Positions 8,114-16,326 are shown, counted from the stretch's first letter. The stretch: 46,345 bases of DNA from CAIVPM01 sp049242865 (GCA_049242865.1 JBMLOR010000270.1:1-46345); one strand, 5' to 3'. A program made the numbers and translations. Notes: generated by a model not told the origin, from the letters alone.

Positions 8114-9180
8114 TGAAATCATTTTTACAATACCAATTTTTTAGCAATACTGTACAATCGTATCTTATTGTATTGTTGGTTATTTTATTCGTTTATATTT
8201 TTAAACAATATTTATCTAGGTATATTGCCATACTCATTTTTAAATGTTTACAACGCACTTCTATTATTCTAAAAAAAGAAAAATTTGTAGCACTTGTTGT
8301 TAGGCCTATTGAGTTGTTTTTGCTGATAATGATAAGCTATATTGCTTTCGATAATTTGCATTATCCAAAAGAATTGTCTTTTCAAGTATTTCATTTTAAG
8401 GCACAGCAAATTTTAGAATGTATTGTAAATACTTTATTGGTAAGTATTTTTATTTGGATGTGCTTAAGAATAATTGATTTTATTGCTTTGTTGCTCGAGG
8501 AAAAAGCAAATCAAACAAAGGATAATACCGATAATCAATTGATTATTTTTTTTAAAGACTTTTTTAAAATAATATTAATATTAATTGGAATTTTATTAGC
8601 CTTAAAATTTGGATTTAATAGAGATATTACAAGTTTGCTTACAGGATTAAGTATTGTGGGTGCAGCCATAGCTTTAGCAACTAGAGAAAGTTTAGAAAAT
8701 TTAATTGCTTCGTTCATTATTTTCTTTGATAAACCTTTTACACTTGGCGATGTAGTAAAAGTGCAAACATTTACAGGTACAGTTGAAAAAATTGGATTAA
8801 GAAGTACAAGAATTCGAACAGATGCAAAAACCTATGTTAGCGTTCCTAACAAACAAATGGTGGATAGTATTATTGATAACTTAAGTTTAAGAACTTTACG
8901 AAAAGGAGAACTTAAATTAGATTTTGTAATTCATACAACAGCTCAAAGTTTGCAGCAATATCAACAAGCATTGAACGATTACCTAAGCAAGCAACCAAAA
9001 ATAATTAAGCACGAAGTTTTATTAGTGGATACTGGAAAAAATGCCCACCATTTGCAAGTTGATTATTTCACAGAAATTGAAACAAGTTTAGATGAGTTTA
9101 ACCTAATTAAGCAAAATATAAACTATGAAGCAATTTTATTAGCACAACACTTGCAATTGGAGTTTTATGCAGCTAACTAA
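8113..9180 (+). CDS. MscS-family mechanosensitive ion channel
   Basis: Inner membrane channel that opens under membrane tension to release solutes during hypo-osmotic shock. Transmembrane segments at about residues 16-30, 58-80, 98-128 and 148-168 precede the pore helix (about 176-205) with TGLSIVGAAIALATRESLEN, the Ala/Gly-rich TM3 packing motif. The cytoplasmic beta domain follows: FDKPFTLGDVVKV (205-217), GTVEKIGLRSTRI (222-234) and VSVPNKQMVDSIIDN (242-256), all characteristic. At 355 aa it is larger than E. coli MscS (286 aa), with extra N-terminal helices, as in YnaI/YbdG-type members. It ends the four-gene cvpA-lpxH-unknown-mscS unit and overlaps its upstream neighbour by one base. Confidence 0.93.
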   Translation: MKSFLQYQFFSNTVQSYLIVLLVILFVYIFKQYLSRYIAILIFKCLQRTSIILKKEKFVALVVRPIELFLLIMISYIAFDNLHYPKELSFQVFHFKAQQILECIVNTLLVSIFIWMCLRIIDFIALLLEEKANQTKDNTDNQLIIFFKDFFKIILILIGILLALKFGFNRDITSLLTGLSIVGAAIALATRESLENLIASFIIFFDKPFTLGDVVKVQTFTGTVEKIGLRSTRIRTDAKTYVSVPNKQMVDSIIDNLSLRTLRKGELKLDFVIHTTAQSLQQYQQALNDYLSKQPKIIKHEVLLVDTGKNAHHLQVDYFTEIETSLDEFNLIKQNINYEAILLAQHLQLEFYAAN

Positions 9181-9214
9181 ATGTTTGATAATAATTCATA
9201 CATAGTGAATAAAT

Positions 9215-9844
9215 TTATAACTCACTAATCAAAGCCTCTAGCTCAGTTAAATAATTTCCGTACAATTTTTTTAAATACCATTTTGTAAAATAATAAATAC
9301 CAAAGCCAACAGCTAACAAATACCCTACAAGAAATCCATAGAAAAGATTTTTGTTAATATGGTTAGTTGTATTTGAAGCACCATAAGACTTATCTGTTTC
9401 TGAAAAATCGAGCCCAATGAAGATTGAAAAAATAAAAGCAACAGGAATAAGAGCTATGGTAAATTGAAAGTATCGTTTGCAAAACTCTTTAATTAAAAGA
9501 TGCAATTTTACAAGATTAGATTTTATATCGAAGCTACTGTTTAAATGGCTATTAATTCTTTTATATAAATAAAATAAAACAAATGCAAAAGGTACACAAA
9601 GCAACGCAAAGCTTCCAAAATAAATAGCAATTCCTCTTTGTTTAGAATAAATGTACACTGCACTGAATGTAATAAAAAATACAATTGTTGATACAATTTC
9701 AAAAACTACACTACGTTTTATTTTTTGTATAATTGATGTAGATTTTGTGTGCAAAATATGTTGTAATTCTGCAACAGTTTTTACGCTATCGTTATTAGCT
9801 TCTAGCTTTTGATTTAATTGTATTTTCAGCTCATCTAAATTCAT
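9215..9844 (-). CDS. Unknown four-helix membrane protein, candidate regulator of the adjacent sigma factor
   Basis: A 209-aa protein without a recognised family. Residues 1-45 are a soluble, charged N-terminus (MNLDELKIQLNQKLEANND); hydrophobic helices follow at about 47-66 (FEIVSTIVFFITFSAVYIY), 72-93 (IAIYFGSFALLCVPFAFVLFYL), 126-148 and 167-188 (NLFYGFLVGYLLAVGFGIYY). The gene begins 20 nt downstream of an ECF sigma factor, the slot usually held by an anti-sigma factor. A soluble N-terminus followed by membrane helices fits that role, but I see no ZAS zinc motif (HxxxCxxC), so any anti-sigma function is inference from position only. The C-terminus is short and charged. Confidence 0.75.
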   Translation of the reverse strand: MNLDELKIQLNQKLEANNDSVKTVAELQHILHTKSTSIIQKIKRSVVFEIVSTIVFFITFSAVYIYSKQRGIAIYFGSFALLCVPFAFVLFYLYKRINSHLNSSFDIKSNLVKLHLLIKEFCKRYFQFTIALIPVAFIFSIFIGLDFSETDKSYGASNTTNHINKNLFYGFLVGYLLAVGFGIYYFTKWYLKKLYGNYLTELEALISEL

Positions 9845-9864
9845 ACTTTTTCATTTAACTTGTG

Positions 9865-10359
9865 TTAGAACTGATAATGTTTTTCTGTTTCTTCTTTTAA
9901 CTTTACTTTTAATCTGTTCATTTTCACAGCAACATTATTAGGTGTAATACCCATAATTTTTCCAATTTCTATATAACTAAAATCTTCTAGGTAAAGCATT
10001 ACTAAGGCTTTGTCTATTTTGCTTAAATTGCCAATTGCTTTGTACATAGCAATTAATTGTTCTTCTTTTTCTTTACTTGTTTCATCTACAACTTCAGGAA
10101 ATTCTTCTACTAAAGTTTGTGGTGCTTTTCGCTTGTCTTTTCTTATAAATGTTATGGCAGTGTTTAATGCTACTCTATATAACCAAGTGCTAAATTGACT
10201 TTCACCCTTAAAGCTATCAATTGCTTTCCAAGCTTGTAAGCATACTTCTTGAAATAAATCTTCCTTATCTGTACTATTATTCATGTACAAATTGCACACC
10301 TTGTAAATTATACGTTGGTGGGTATTTATTAGTTGTATAAATTCTTGCTTTAAAGCCAC
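9865..10359 (-). CDS. RNA polymerase sigma factor, ECF subfamily
   Basis: A 164-aa sigma-70-family factor reduced to regions 2 and 4. Region 2 spans about residues 15-75: KEDLFQEVCLQAWKAID, then FKGESQFSTWLYRVALNT, the standard ECF core for -10 recognition. Region 4 spans about 110-158 with ALVMLYLEDFSYIEIGKIMG and the helix-turn-helix ITPNNVAVKMNRLKVKLKE. The linker (75-110) is acidic. It lies 9 nt after the TraB/GumN-like gene and 20 nt before the membrane protein, so the three probably form one transcript. The signal it responds to is not visible. Such small sigma factors are abundant in Bacteroidota. Confidence 0.94.
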   Translation of the reverse strand: MALKQEFIQLINTHQRIIYKVCNLYMNNSTDKEDLFQEVCLQAWKAIDSFKGESQFSTWLYRVALNTAITFIRKDKRKAPQTLVEEFPEVVDETSKEKEEQLIAMYKAIGNLSKIDKALVMLYLEDFSYIEIGKIMGITPNNVAVKMNRLKVKLKEETEKHYQF

Positions 10360-10368
10360 TATAAAAAC

Positions 10369-11226
10369 TTAATATTTTATGGGTTCTAAAGTGTAGCCAA
10401 GTTTTTCGAGTAAGTTAATTACTCCATTTTCACCACCTAAATGGCCAGCACCAACAGCAAAAAAAGTTGGCATTTCGGCCATTGTTTTCTCCATAATCGG
10501 AATCCAATTTTTGTTTCTTTTTGTAAGTAAATTATTTTCAAATTCGTCACTCGTGCCAATATCTTTCATAAACTGATAAATTAACTGAATGTTTCTTTTT
10601 TTGTATGTACTTAACAGTGATTTCATCATTTGCTTAGAACTATCTAAGTTATAAGCCATTCTATATACTTCCTCTGCTTGTTTTTTTAGTGGAGTAGTAT
10701 TAAACGATTCTAGTTGCATTTCAATAGTTTCTAAACCATATACAGTGGCGTTATTCTTTTTTGCAATTTTCATGATTTCAGTTTCTGGTTGCACCGATTT
10801 TTCACAATCAATCATCTTTAATGATATGGCACTTGTTACCATCATGGGTTTAAAATTATTGTACATCATAGCACCAATACCAGTAATTGCTCTGCATTTT
10901 TCGTCGAATATTTTATATTTCTCTTCGCCAAGCAATTCTTTTAACGAGCTATCACTTTTCATTAAAGTCATAGTTTTTAACAGCATAGTCGGATCATCCA
11001 TTTTTAATTCTCCATATAGTTGCTTCGTGTTGTTAATTGCTTTTTCAAAGGCAGGGGTAATTTCAAAATCACCTTCACACATTAAATGAAAAGTTCCAAA
11101 AATGTAAGATGGCTGTGTTATGCCTTTACCAGATATTTTGTATAATAGTGAACTAGAGTCTTTTGTTTGGGCTATTGTAGTAGATAAAAATGCAATGTAA
11201 AAAACTATCCAAAGTTTAATTTTCAT
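10369..11226 (-). CDS. TraB/GumN family protein, secreted
   Basis: A 285-aa protein of the TraB/GumN family (PF01963-type). It has a signal peptide (MKIKLWIVFYIAFLSTTIAQ, cleavage near residue 20). The family landmarks are present: the N-terminal SYIFGTFHLMCEGDF (about 40-54) with the GT-H motif, the central VYGLETIEMQLESF with the G-x-E motif (about 159-172), and the C-terminal FFAVGAGHLGGENGV (about 255-269) with the G-x-x-H-L motif. These GT-H, G-x-E and H positions are the ones proposed to bind metal in the Tiki-like protease superfamily. Function in bacteria is not established; a periplasmic metallopeptidase is the best inference. It is first in the group with the ECF sigma factor. Confidence 0.88.
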   Translation of the reverse strand: MKIKLWIVFYIAFLSTTIAQTKDSSSLLYKISGKGITQPSYIFGTFHLMCEGDFEITPAFEKAINNTKQLYGELKMDDPTMLLKTMTLMKSDSSLKELLGEEKYKIFDEKCRAITGIGAMMYNNFKPMMVTSAISLKMIDCEKSVQPETEIMKIAKKNNATVYGLETIEMQLESFNTTPLKKQAEEVYRMAYNLDSSKQMMKSLLSTYKKRNIQLIYQFMKDIGTSDEFENNLLTKRNKNWIPIMEKTMAEMPTFFAVGAGHLGGENGVINLLEKLGYTLEPIKY

Positions 11227-11284
11227 GTTATTAAATTTATTGAAATATTTGTTGTACTATTTATAAAAATATTACAGAATTGGC

Positions 11285-11902
11285 TTATTTAAATTGTTGA
11301 ATATTTAAAATATGCTTGCAAAAGCTATATTCTTGAGTGTCGTTGCTACAAATAACAATTAATTTATTGCTGCAATAGTTTTGTATGAGTTGGTGGTACA
11401 AAGCAATGCCTTGCTCGTCTAAATTACTGCAAGGTTCATCTAAAAAAAGTATAGGAGTGTTGCTAAATATTGCTTGGGCTAATTTTAAACGCTGCTTCAT
11501 TCCGCTGCTAAAATTTTTAATTTGTTTGTTTACAGCTTGTTGCAAATTTACAATTGCTAAAATTTCATGAAATGTTATGTTGTTGTAGAATGGTTTAAAT
11601 TGATGGTGGAAGTTTAGCAATTCAACTGCTGTCATTTCTTCAACAAGTTCTAAGTAAGGTGCAGCAATGCTTATGTATTTGTGATGATGAATGACATCTA
11701 TAGTTACACCATTTTCTTCATAAGCTACATTCCCTTTTGTGCACATACTGTAACCAGCCAAACATTGTAGCAAGGTACTTTTGCCACTTCCATTATTGCC
11801 AGTTATAGCGTAGTTATTGCCCAATTCAAATTCAAAATTTAGATTTTTGAATATCCAATCTTTTTCGAATTTTTTTGAAATATTATTTGCAATAATCTTC
11901 AT
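11285..11902 (-). CDS. Orphan ABC-type ATPase with altered Q- and H-loops
   Basis: A 205-aa ABC nucleotide-binding domain. Walker A is GNNGSGKST (35-43), the signature is FSSGMKQ (131-137), and Walker B is ILFLDEP (151-157) with a good D-loop SNLD (159-162). Two elements differ from the norm: at the Q-loop the sequence reads ISIAAPYLELVEEMT (78-92) with no glutamine, and after Walker B the switch region is VICSNDTQEYSFC (183-195), with Asn187 where histidine is expected. The length is short and no permease gene is adjacent. I recall Bacteroidota relatives with the same AAPYLEL and CSN motifs, so this looks like a conserved subfamily rather than decay. Its partner and substrate are unknown; it could be a transporter subunit encoded elsewhere, or a non-transport ATPase. 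Confidence 0.9.
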   Translation of the reverse strand: MKIIANNISKKFEKDWIFKNLNFEFELGNNYAITGNNGSGKSTLLQCLAGYSMCTKGNVAYEENGVTIDVIHHHKYISIAAPYLELVEEMTAVELLNFHHQFKPFYNNITFHEILAIVNLQQAVNKQIKNFSSGMKQRLKLAQAIFSNTPILFLDEPCSNLDEQGIALYHQLIQNYCSNKLIVICSNDTQEYSFCKHILNIQQFK

Positions 11903-11940
11903 GCCACAATACTAATTCAATAATTTTTATTTCTATAAAA

Positions 11941-11966
11941 AAAGAGATTGCACAAGCAATCTCTTT
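11941..11966 (-). terminator. Intrinsic terminator after ndk
   Basis: Perfect 11-bp stem AAAGAGATTGC / GCAATCTCTTT around the 4-nt loop ACAA, preceded by further A residues (11937-11940), which give a T-tract on the minus strand. It lies 23 nt after the ndk stop and before the ABC ATPase gene. Confidence 0.88.
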
Positions 11967-11989
11967 TATAAGTAGTTATAATTTTTTCT

Positions 11990-12406
11990 CTAAAATCTCT
12001 CCAATTTTGAGAAAAAGAAATCTCCTTCAATTATTGCATTTTCATCGCTATCGCTTCCATGAACTGCATTTTCGCCAATGCTTGCAGCGAAATTTTTTCT
12101 TATAGTTCCTTCAGCCGCTTGTGCAGGATTTGTAGCTCCAATCAAAGTTCTAAAATCTGCAACTGCATTATCTTTTTCTAAAATAGCAGCAACTATTGGT
12201 CCACTGCTCATAAACTCAACTAACTCACCATAAAATGGACGTTCTTTATGTACTTCATAAAATGCACCAGCTTGTGCAGCTGTGAGTTTTATCCATTTCA
12301 TTGCTTTAATGCTAAATCCTGCTTTTACAATTTGGTCTAAAATTGCACCAGTGTAGCCTTTACTTGTTGCATCAGGCTTAATCATGGTAAACGTTCTATT
12401 GCTCAT
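11990..12406 (-). CDS. ndk: Nucleoside diphosphate kinase
   Basis: Transfers the gamma phosphate from ATP to nucleoside diphosphates through a phosphohistidine, keeping NTP and dNTP pools balanced in the cytoplasm. At 138 aa it has the standard size. Seen: the N-terminal TFTMIKPDAT (5-14), HKERPFYGELVEFMSSGP (53-70), and the active site GENAVHGSDSDENA (111-124) with catalytic H116. It is a single-gene unit: a CTATATTTGC promoter box lies 20 nt upstream and a strong terminator follows. No unusual features. Confidence 0.98.
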   Translation of the reverse strand: MSNRTFTMIKPDATSKGYTGAILDQIVKAGFSIKAMKWIKLTAAQAGAFYEVHKERPFYGELVEFMSSGPIVAAILEKDNAVADFRTLIGATNPAQAAEGTIRKNFAASIGENAVHGSDSDENAIIEGDFFFSKLERF

Positions 12407-12426
12407 ACTTATTTAAAATTTGGCTG

Positions 12427-12434
12427 CAAATATA
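12427..12434 (-). promoter_or_regulatory. Bacteroidetes -7 box for ndk
   Basis: TATATTTG on the minus strand within CCTATATTTGCAGCC, matching TAnnTTTG; 20 nt before the ndk ATG at 12406. No -33 TTG recognised. Confidence 0.65.
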
Positions 12435-12458
12435 GGTGCTACATACTTTTTGATGAAT

Positions 12459-13001
12459 TTATTTGGCTTTTGTATCTTCAAAAATTCTTATTCCCCTTAC
12501 AATTTTTGAAGTAGCATATAGTGCTTGCTTTTGTTCACAACGTTCAATATCGGCTCTATATTCTGTCATTCTTTCATTATTAAATGATTCTAGAATAGCC
12601 ATTTTATAATGATTTATAGCATTTGAAAAACTATACATTAATTCTGCTAAACTTCCTCTTTTATGATGAATCCAACTTTTTTCAATAGCTTTAATATTTT
12701 TACATTTATCTAAATGTTCGGCCAATTTATCTAATTCTTCGAGTTCAAAATAAATACTTGCTAAATGAAAATAAGGATGAGGATATGATGGATCGTTTTG
12801 AATGGCTGCTTTAAAATGTACTTCTGCATTTGCATAATCGTCTAATTGAGTTTTGTATAACCATCCTATACTGTTGTGAGCAGGAGCAAAGCGAGGTTCT
12901 TCGTACAAAATAGATTCATATTTAGCAAAAGCTTCATGAAAATTGTTATTTCTAATATCAACTTCAGCTTCTAAAAACAGTTGTTCAACTTTTGTGGTCA
13001 T
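12459..13001 (-). CDS. TPR repeat protein, cytoplasmic
   Basis: A 180-aa soluble protein with no signal peptide or membrane helix. Tetratricopeptide-like repeats occupy residues about 6-125: EAFAKYESILYEEPRFAPAH, NSIGWLYKTQLDDYANAEVH, FKAAIQNDPSYPHPYFHLAS and IYFELEELDKLAEHLDKC all show the W/L-G-Y-A-F-A-P spacing of TPRs. The last 50 residues (HYKMAILESFNNERMTEYRA onwards) are helical. TPRs mediate protein-protein contacts; the partner is unknown. It sits between the CCA-type enzyme gene and ndk but is separated from ndk by that gene's own promoter. Confidence 0.85.
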   Translation of the reverse strand: MTTKVEQLFLEAEVDIRNNNFHEAFAKYESILYEEPRFAPAHNSIGWLYKTQLDDYANAEVHFKAAIQNDPSYPHPYFHLASIYFELEELDKLAEHLDKCKNIKAIEKSWIHHKRGSLAELMYSFSNAINHYKMAILESFNNERMTEYRADIERCEQKQALYATSKIVRGIRIFEDTKAK

Positions 13002-13097
13002 TCTTTTGAAAGATTTTTAATAAATATTTTTAATTTTTTTTAAAGTTGGAAATGAAAACTAAATTAATAGTGATACATAAGTACTTGAATAAGCATG

Positions 13098-14528
13098 TTA
13101 TTTTGTTGATAACCCTAATTCTTTCCCTTTTTTAATCATTAATTCAAATGCTGCTTGAAAGTTATTTTCAATTTCACCATCTAAAATAGCATCTTTTATG
13201 GCTTCTTTAATTATTCCAACCATGGCAACTTGGCCAATGCCAAATGTTTCCATAATTATGTTGCCATTTATTGGTGGCTGCCAGTTTCTTATTTTATCTT
13301 TTTCTTCAACGGTTATCATTTTTTGCTTTACCAATGCAAAATTTTGCAAGTATCGTTGTACTTTAAACTTGTTTTTACTTGTAATATCAGCATTGCACAA
13401 TAACATTAAATCTTCAATATCATTGCCAGCATCAAACAATAACCTCCTTATTGCACTATCTGTAATATTTTCTTTGGTAAGTGAAATTGGACGTAAATGC
13501 AATAAAACTAATTTTTGTACATACTTCATTTGGTCGCCCAAGGGAAGTTTTAATTGATTAAAAATTTTAGGAACCATTTTTGCACCAACAACTTCGTGTC
13601 CATGAAAAGTAAAACCATGACCTTCCTCAAATCTTTTAGTTGGTGGTTTGCCAATGTCGTGTAGTAATGCAGCCCATCGTAACCAAAGATTATCAGTAGT
13701 TTCACAAATATTATCTAATACTTGTAAAGTGTGGTAAAAATTATCTTTGTGCCCTAAACCATCTACAAATTCAGCTCCATGCAAAGCCATCATTTGAGGA
13801 AAAATGATGTCTAAAATTCCAGAGTTACTTAGCAAATCCCAACCAATTGATGGTTTGGGAGTTAGCATTATTTTATTTATTTCATCTGTAATTCTTTCTT
13901 TAGATACAATTGTGATTCTTTTAGCGTTTTCTTTAATTGCTATAAAAGTATCGTAAGCAATTGTAAAGTTTAACTGAGTGGCAAATCGTATTGCCCTAAG
14001 CATTCGTAAAGGATCGTCACTAAAAGTTATATTAGGATCTAACGGTGTTTTTAACACACCTTTTTGTAAATCTTTCTGACCATCAAATGGATCAATTAGT
14101 TTTCCATAATTGTTTTTGTTTAAACTAATTGCTAAAGCGTTAATGGTAAAATCTCTTCTATTTTGATCATCTTGCAAATTACCATTTTCTACATTAGGTT
14201 TTCTAGAGGTGGCGATATAACTTTCTTTTCTTGCACCAACAAATTCAATTTCAAAAACCTTACCTTCTTTATCAAAAATTTTAATTTGTGCTGTTCCAAA
14301 ATTTTTAAAAAAAGCAACAGTTGGCGATGGATTAAATTTAGCTGCAACATGATGTGCAAGTGCTATTCCATCACCAATACAAACAATATCTAAATCTTTT
14401 GTTTTGCGATTTAAAATTTTATCTCGCACAAAACCACCAATTGCATAACATTCTACTTGGAGCTCTGTAGCTGCAGCTGCAATTTTTTTAAGCAGAAAGC
14501 TTTCCCACGATGAAATGTCAATATCCAT
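13098..14528 (-). CDS. CCA tRNA nucleotidyltransferase / poly(A) polymerase family with HD domain
   Basis: Class II nucleotidyltransferase that adds or repairs the 3' CCA of tRNA. Residues 28-140 are the head and catalytic domain: GGFVRDKIL (31-39), the metal-binding DLDIV (D45, D47), and RRDFTINALA (124-133). DDPLRMLRAIRFATQLNF (171-188) is the neck motif that contacts the nucleotide. A C-terminal HD domain follows with GLGHKDNFYHTLQVLDN (257-273) and LLHDIGKPPTK (288-298, H290-D291), giving possible phosphohydrolase activity. At 476 aa it is typical of the Bacteroidota HD-containing form. Whether it makes all of CCA or only adds A (or poly(A)) cannot be told from sequence here. It lies between the RNase E/G and TPR genes. 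Confidence 0.93.
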   Translation of the reverse strand: MDIDISSWESFLLKKIAAAATELQVECYAIGGFVRDKILNRKTKDLDIVCIGDGIALAHHVAAKFNPSPTVAFFKNFGTAQIKIFDKEGKVFEIEFVGARKESYIATSRKPNVENGNLQDDQNRRDFTINALAISLNKNNYGKLIDPFDGQKDLQKGVLKTPLDPNITFSDDPLRMLRAIRFATQLNFTIAYDTFIAIKENAKRITIVSKERITDEINKIMLTPKPSIGWDLLSNSGILDIIFPQMMALHGAEFVDGLGHKDNFYHTLQVLDNICETTDNLWLRWAALLHDIGKPPTKRFEEGHGFTFHGHEVVGAKMVPKIFNQLKLPLGDQMKYVQKLVLLHLRPISLTKENITDSAIRRLLFDAGNDIEDLMLLCNADITSKNKFKVQRYLQNFALVKQKMITVEEKDKIRNWQPPINGNIIMETFGIGQVAMVGIIKEAIKDAILDGEIENNFQAAFELMIKKGKELGLSTK

Positions 14529-14596
14529 GCAGTTAATGTTAAAATTGGTTTTACAAGTGTTTAGGTAAAGTATTTAAGCTAGAAAATGAATGAAAT

Positions 14597-16141
14597 TTAA
14601 AACTTTATAAGTTCTTCATTTTCATCAAAAAAATGATACTCAACAATATGATAATTCATATTTGCAACCACATTTAATTTTACTTTATACTTTCTTCTCC
14701 ACTTACTTACAATACTTATAAACCAACCTTTACTTAAGTGGCTATAAACAATTGGGTTAACTTGAAGTTGTAATTTTTTGTGAGCGTGAGTAGCTAAATA
14801 ATGTAATTTCTTTTCAATTTCATCTTCTAGTAAAAGTGTGCTACCTATTTTACCTGTGCCATTACAAGCTGGGCAATCTTCGCTAGTAATTATATTAACT
14901 TCAGGCTTCATACGTTGCCTAGTTAATTGCATTACTCCAAATTTTGAGATTGGCAAAATTGCATGTCTTGCTCTATCGGCTTTCATAAAATGTTCCATAG
15001 CATCTTGCACTTTCTTTTTATTGTCGGGCAATTTCATGTCTATGAAATCAATTATTATAATTCCACCAATATCTCTTAATCTAAGTTGACGAGCAATTTC
15101 TTCGGCAGCTTCTAAATTGGTTTGTAAGCTATTTTCTTCTTGGTTGTTGCTAATACTTTTGTAACCACTATTTACATCAATTACGTGTAATGCCTCAGTA
15201 TGTTCAATAATTAAATAAGCACCACTATCTAAATTTACTGTTTTGCCAAAACTACTTTTTACTTGTTTTGTAATGCCATATTGCTCAAACATATTGTTTG
15301 TAGTGCCATGGTATTGCACAATATCGGCTTTATGTGGAGCAATTTTGGTGATGTAGTTTTTAGTTTCTGTAAAGATGTTTTTATCGTTAATTACAACTTT
15401 ATTAAAATCTTCGTTTAGCAAATCTCTAAGAATAGAAGTTGTTTTGGTTTGCTCACTCAAAATTTTCGAAGGAGCTACTGCACCTTTAAGATTTTGTTGT
15501 AAGTCGTTCCAATTTTTTGTAAGTTCAATAAGGTCTTGATGCAACTCTGCAGTAGATTTACCTTCGGCAGCAGTACGTACAATAATGCCCATGTTTTTGG
15601 GCTTTATGGCTTCAATAATTTTTTGTAATCGTTTACGTTCTTCACTAGCGTGAATTTTTTTGCTAATTGCTAATGAAGTATTGAATGGTGTAAGTACTAT
15701 AAATCTTCCTGGTAAACTAATTTCACAGCTTAGCCTTGGGCCTTTTGCAGCTATGGGCTCTTTTAAAATTTGAACTAGTATATGTGGTTTACCACTTAAT
15801 ACTTCGTTTATTTTACCTGTTTTAAGAATTTCAGGCTCAGGTGTAAAGTTTGCGAAATCAAAATTTCCATTAGGCAAAATAGCCTGTTGTGTAAATTTTA
15901 AAATACTATTTGCATAGGGCGATAAATCGGTATAATGCAAAAAAGCATCTTTTTCATAGCCAACTTCTACAAAAGCAGCATTTAATCCGGGTATTAGTTT
16001 TTTAACTTTACCCAAATACAAATCACCAACGGCATAATTACTTTCTATATTTTCGTTGTGTAGTTCTACTAGCTTCTTGTCTTCCAATAAAGCAATTTCA
16101 ATGCCCGTAGATGAGGCATTAACCAACATTTCTTTGTTCAC
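14597..16141 (-). CDS. rng: Ribonuclease E/G family protein
   Basis: Endoribonuclease that processes rRNA precursors and starts mRNA decay. At 514 aa it has the RNase G-like length with no long C-terminal scaffold. An S1-type RNA-binding domain comes first, with AVGDLYLGKVKKLIPGLNAA and VEVGYEKDAFLHYTDL (about 37-73). The DNase I-like catalytic core follows with two acidic sites, HVIDVNSGYKS (near 320) and IIIIDFIDMK (near 365), equivalent to E. coli RNase E D303 and D346. The Zn-link CPACNGTGK lies near 422-430. The start is GTG at 16141 (MNKEMLVNAS); an ATG at 16129 (MLVNAS) is the alternative, but the NKE-type start is common in homologues. Together with the upstream COX24-like, TPR and HU genes it forms a recurrent Bacteroidota cluster. 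Confidence 0.94.
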   Translation of the reverse strand: MNKEMLVNASSTGIEIALLEDKKLVELHNENIESNYAVGDLYLGKVKKLIPGLNAAFVEVGYEKDAFLHYTDLSPYANSILKFTQQAILPNGNFDFANFTPEPEILKTGKINEVLSGKPHILVQILKEPIAAKGPRLSCEISLPGRFIVLTPFNTSLAISKKIHASEERKRLQKIIEAIKPKNMGIIVRTAAEGKSTAELHQDLIELTKNWNDLQQNLKGAVAPSKILSEQTKTTSILRDLLNEDFNKVVINDKNIFTETKNYITKIAPHKADIVQYHGTTNNMFEQYGITKQVKSSFGKTVNLDSGAYLIIEHTEALHVIDVNSGYKSISNNQEENSLQTNLEAAEEIARQLRLRDIGGIIIIDFIDMKLPDNKKKVQDAMEHFMKADRARHAILPISKFGVMQLTRQRMKPEVNIITSEDCPACNGTGKIGSTLLLEDEIEKKLHYLATHAHKKLQLQVNPIVYSHLSKGWFISIVSKWRRKYKVKLNVVANMNYHIVEYHFFDENEELIKF

Positions 16142-16164
16142 TTTCTTCTAATAATGTAATTTAA

Positions 16165-16187
16165 TTTTACAGTAATGTGCTGTAAAA
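16165..16187. repeat. Short inverted repeat upstream of rng
   Basis: TTTTACAG (16165-16172), 7-nt spacer, CTGTAAAA (16180-16187). It lies 24 nt before the rng start codon and could be a 5' leader hairpin or an operator. RNase E/G genes are often autoregulated through their leader, so a role there is possible but unproven. Confidence 0.5.
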
Positions 16188-16268
16188 AAATCTAAGTTGT
16201 TTGCAGTAACTACAATAAGTGAAGGAAAGGAGAGGAGGATAATAATTGATGCAAACAAATCATAAATA

Positions 16269-16308
16269 CTGAATGCTTTATGATGGATAAGGCTCATAAA
16301 GCATTCAG
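16269..16308. repeat. Perfect 15-bp inverted repeat between the COX24-like gene and rng
   Basis: CTGAATGCTTTATGA (16269-16283) and TCATAAAGCATTCAG (16294-16308) are exact reverse complements around a 10-nt loop. It begins 19 nt after the stop of the 31-aa gene. The downstream T-run on the minus strand is weak (TATTTATGATTTG), so it may be a terminator, a processing site or an attenuator rather than a strong stop. Confidence 0.8.
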
Positions 16309-16326
16309 ATAGAATACAATAGATAA

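Noticed and set aside
9203..9227. Possible terminator between mscS and the 209-aa protein gene
   Set aside because: Only a 6-bp stem (TAGTGA/TCACTA) with a 13-nt loop and no T-run; overlaps the end of the minus-strand gene.
16165..16187. Short inverted repeat as a terminator of the COX24-like gene
   Set aside because: Only 8 bp and it is close to the rng start, so it is listed as a repeat, not as a terminator.
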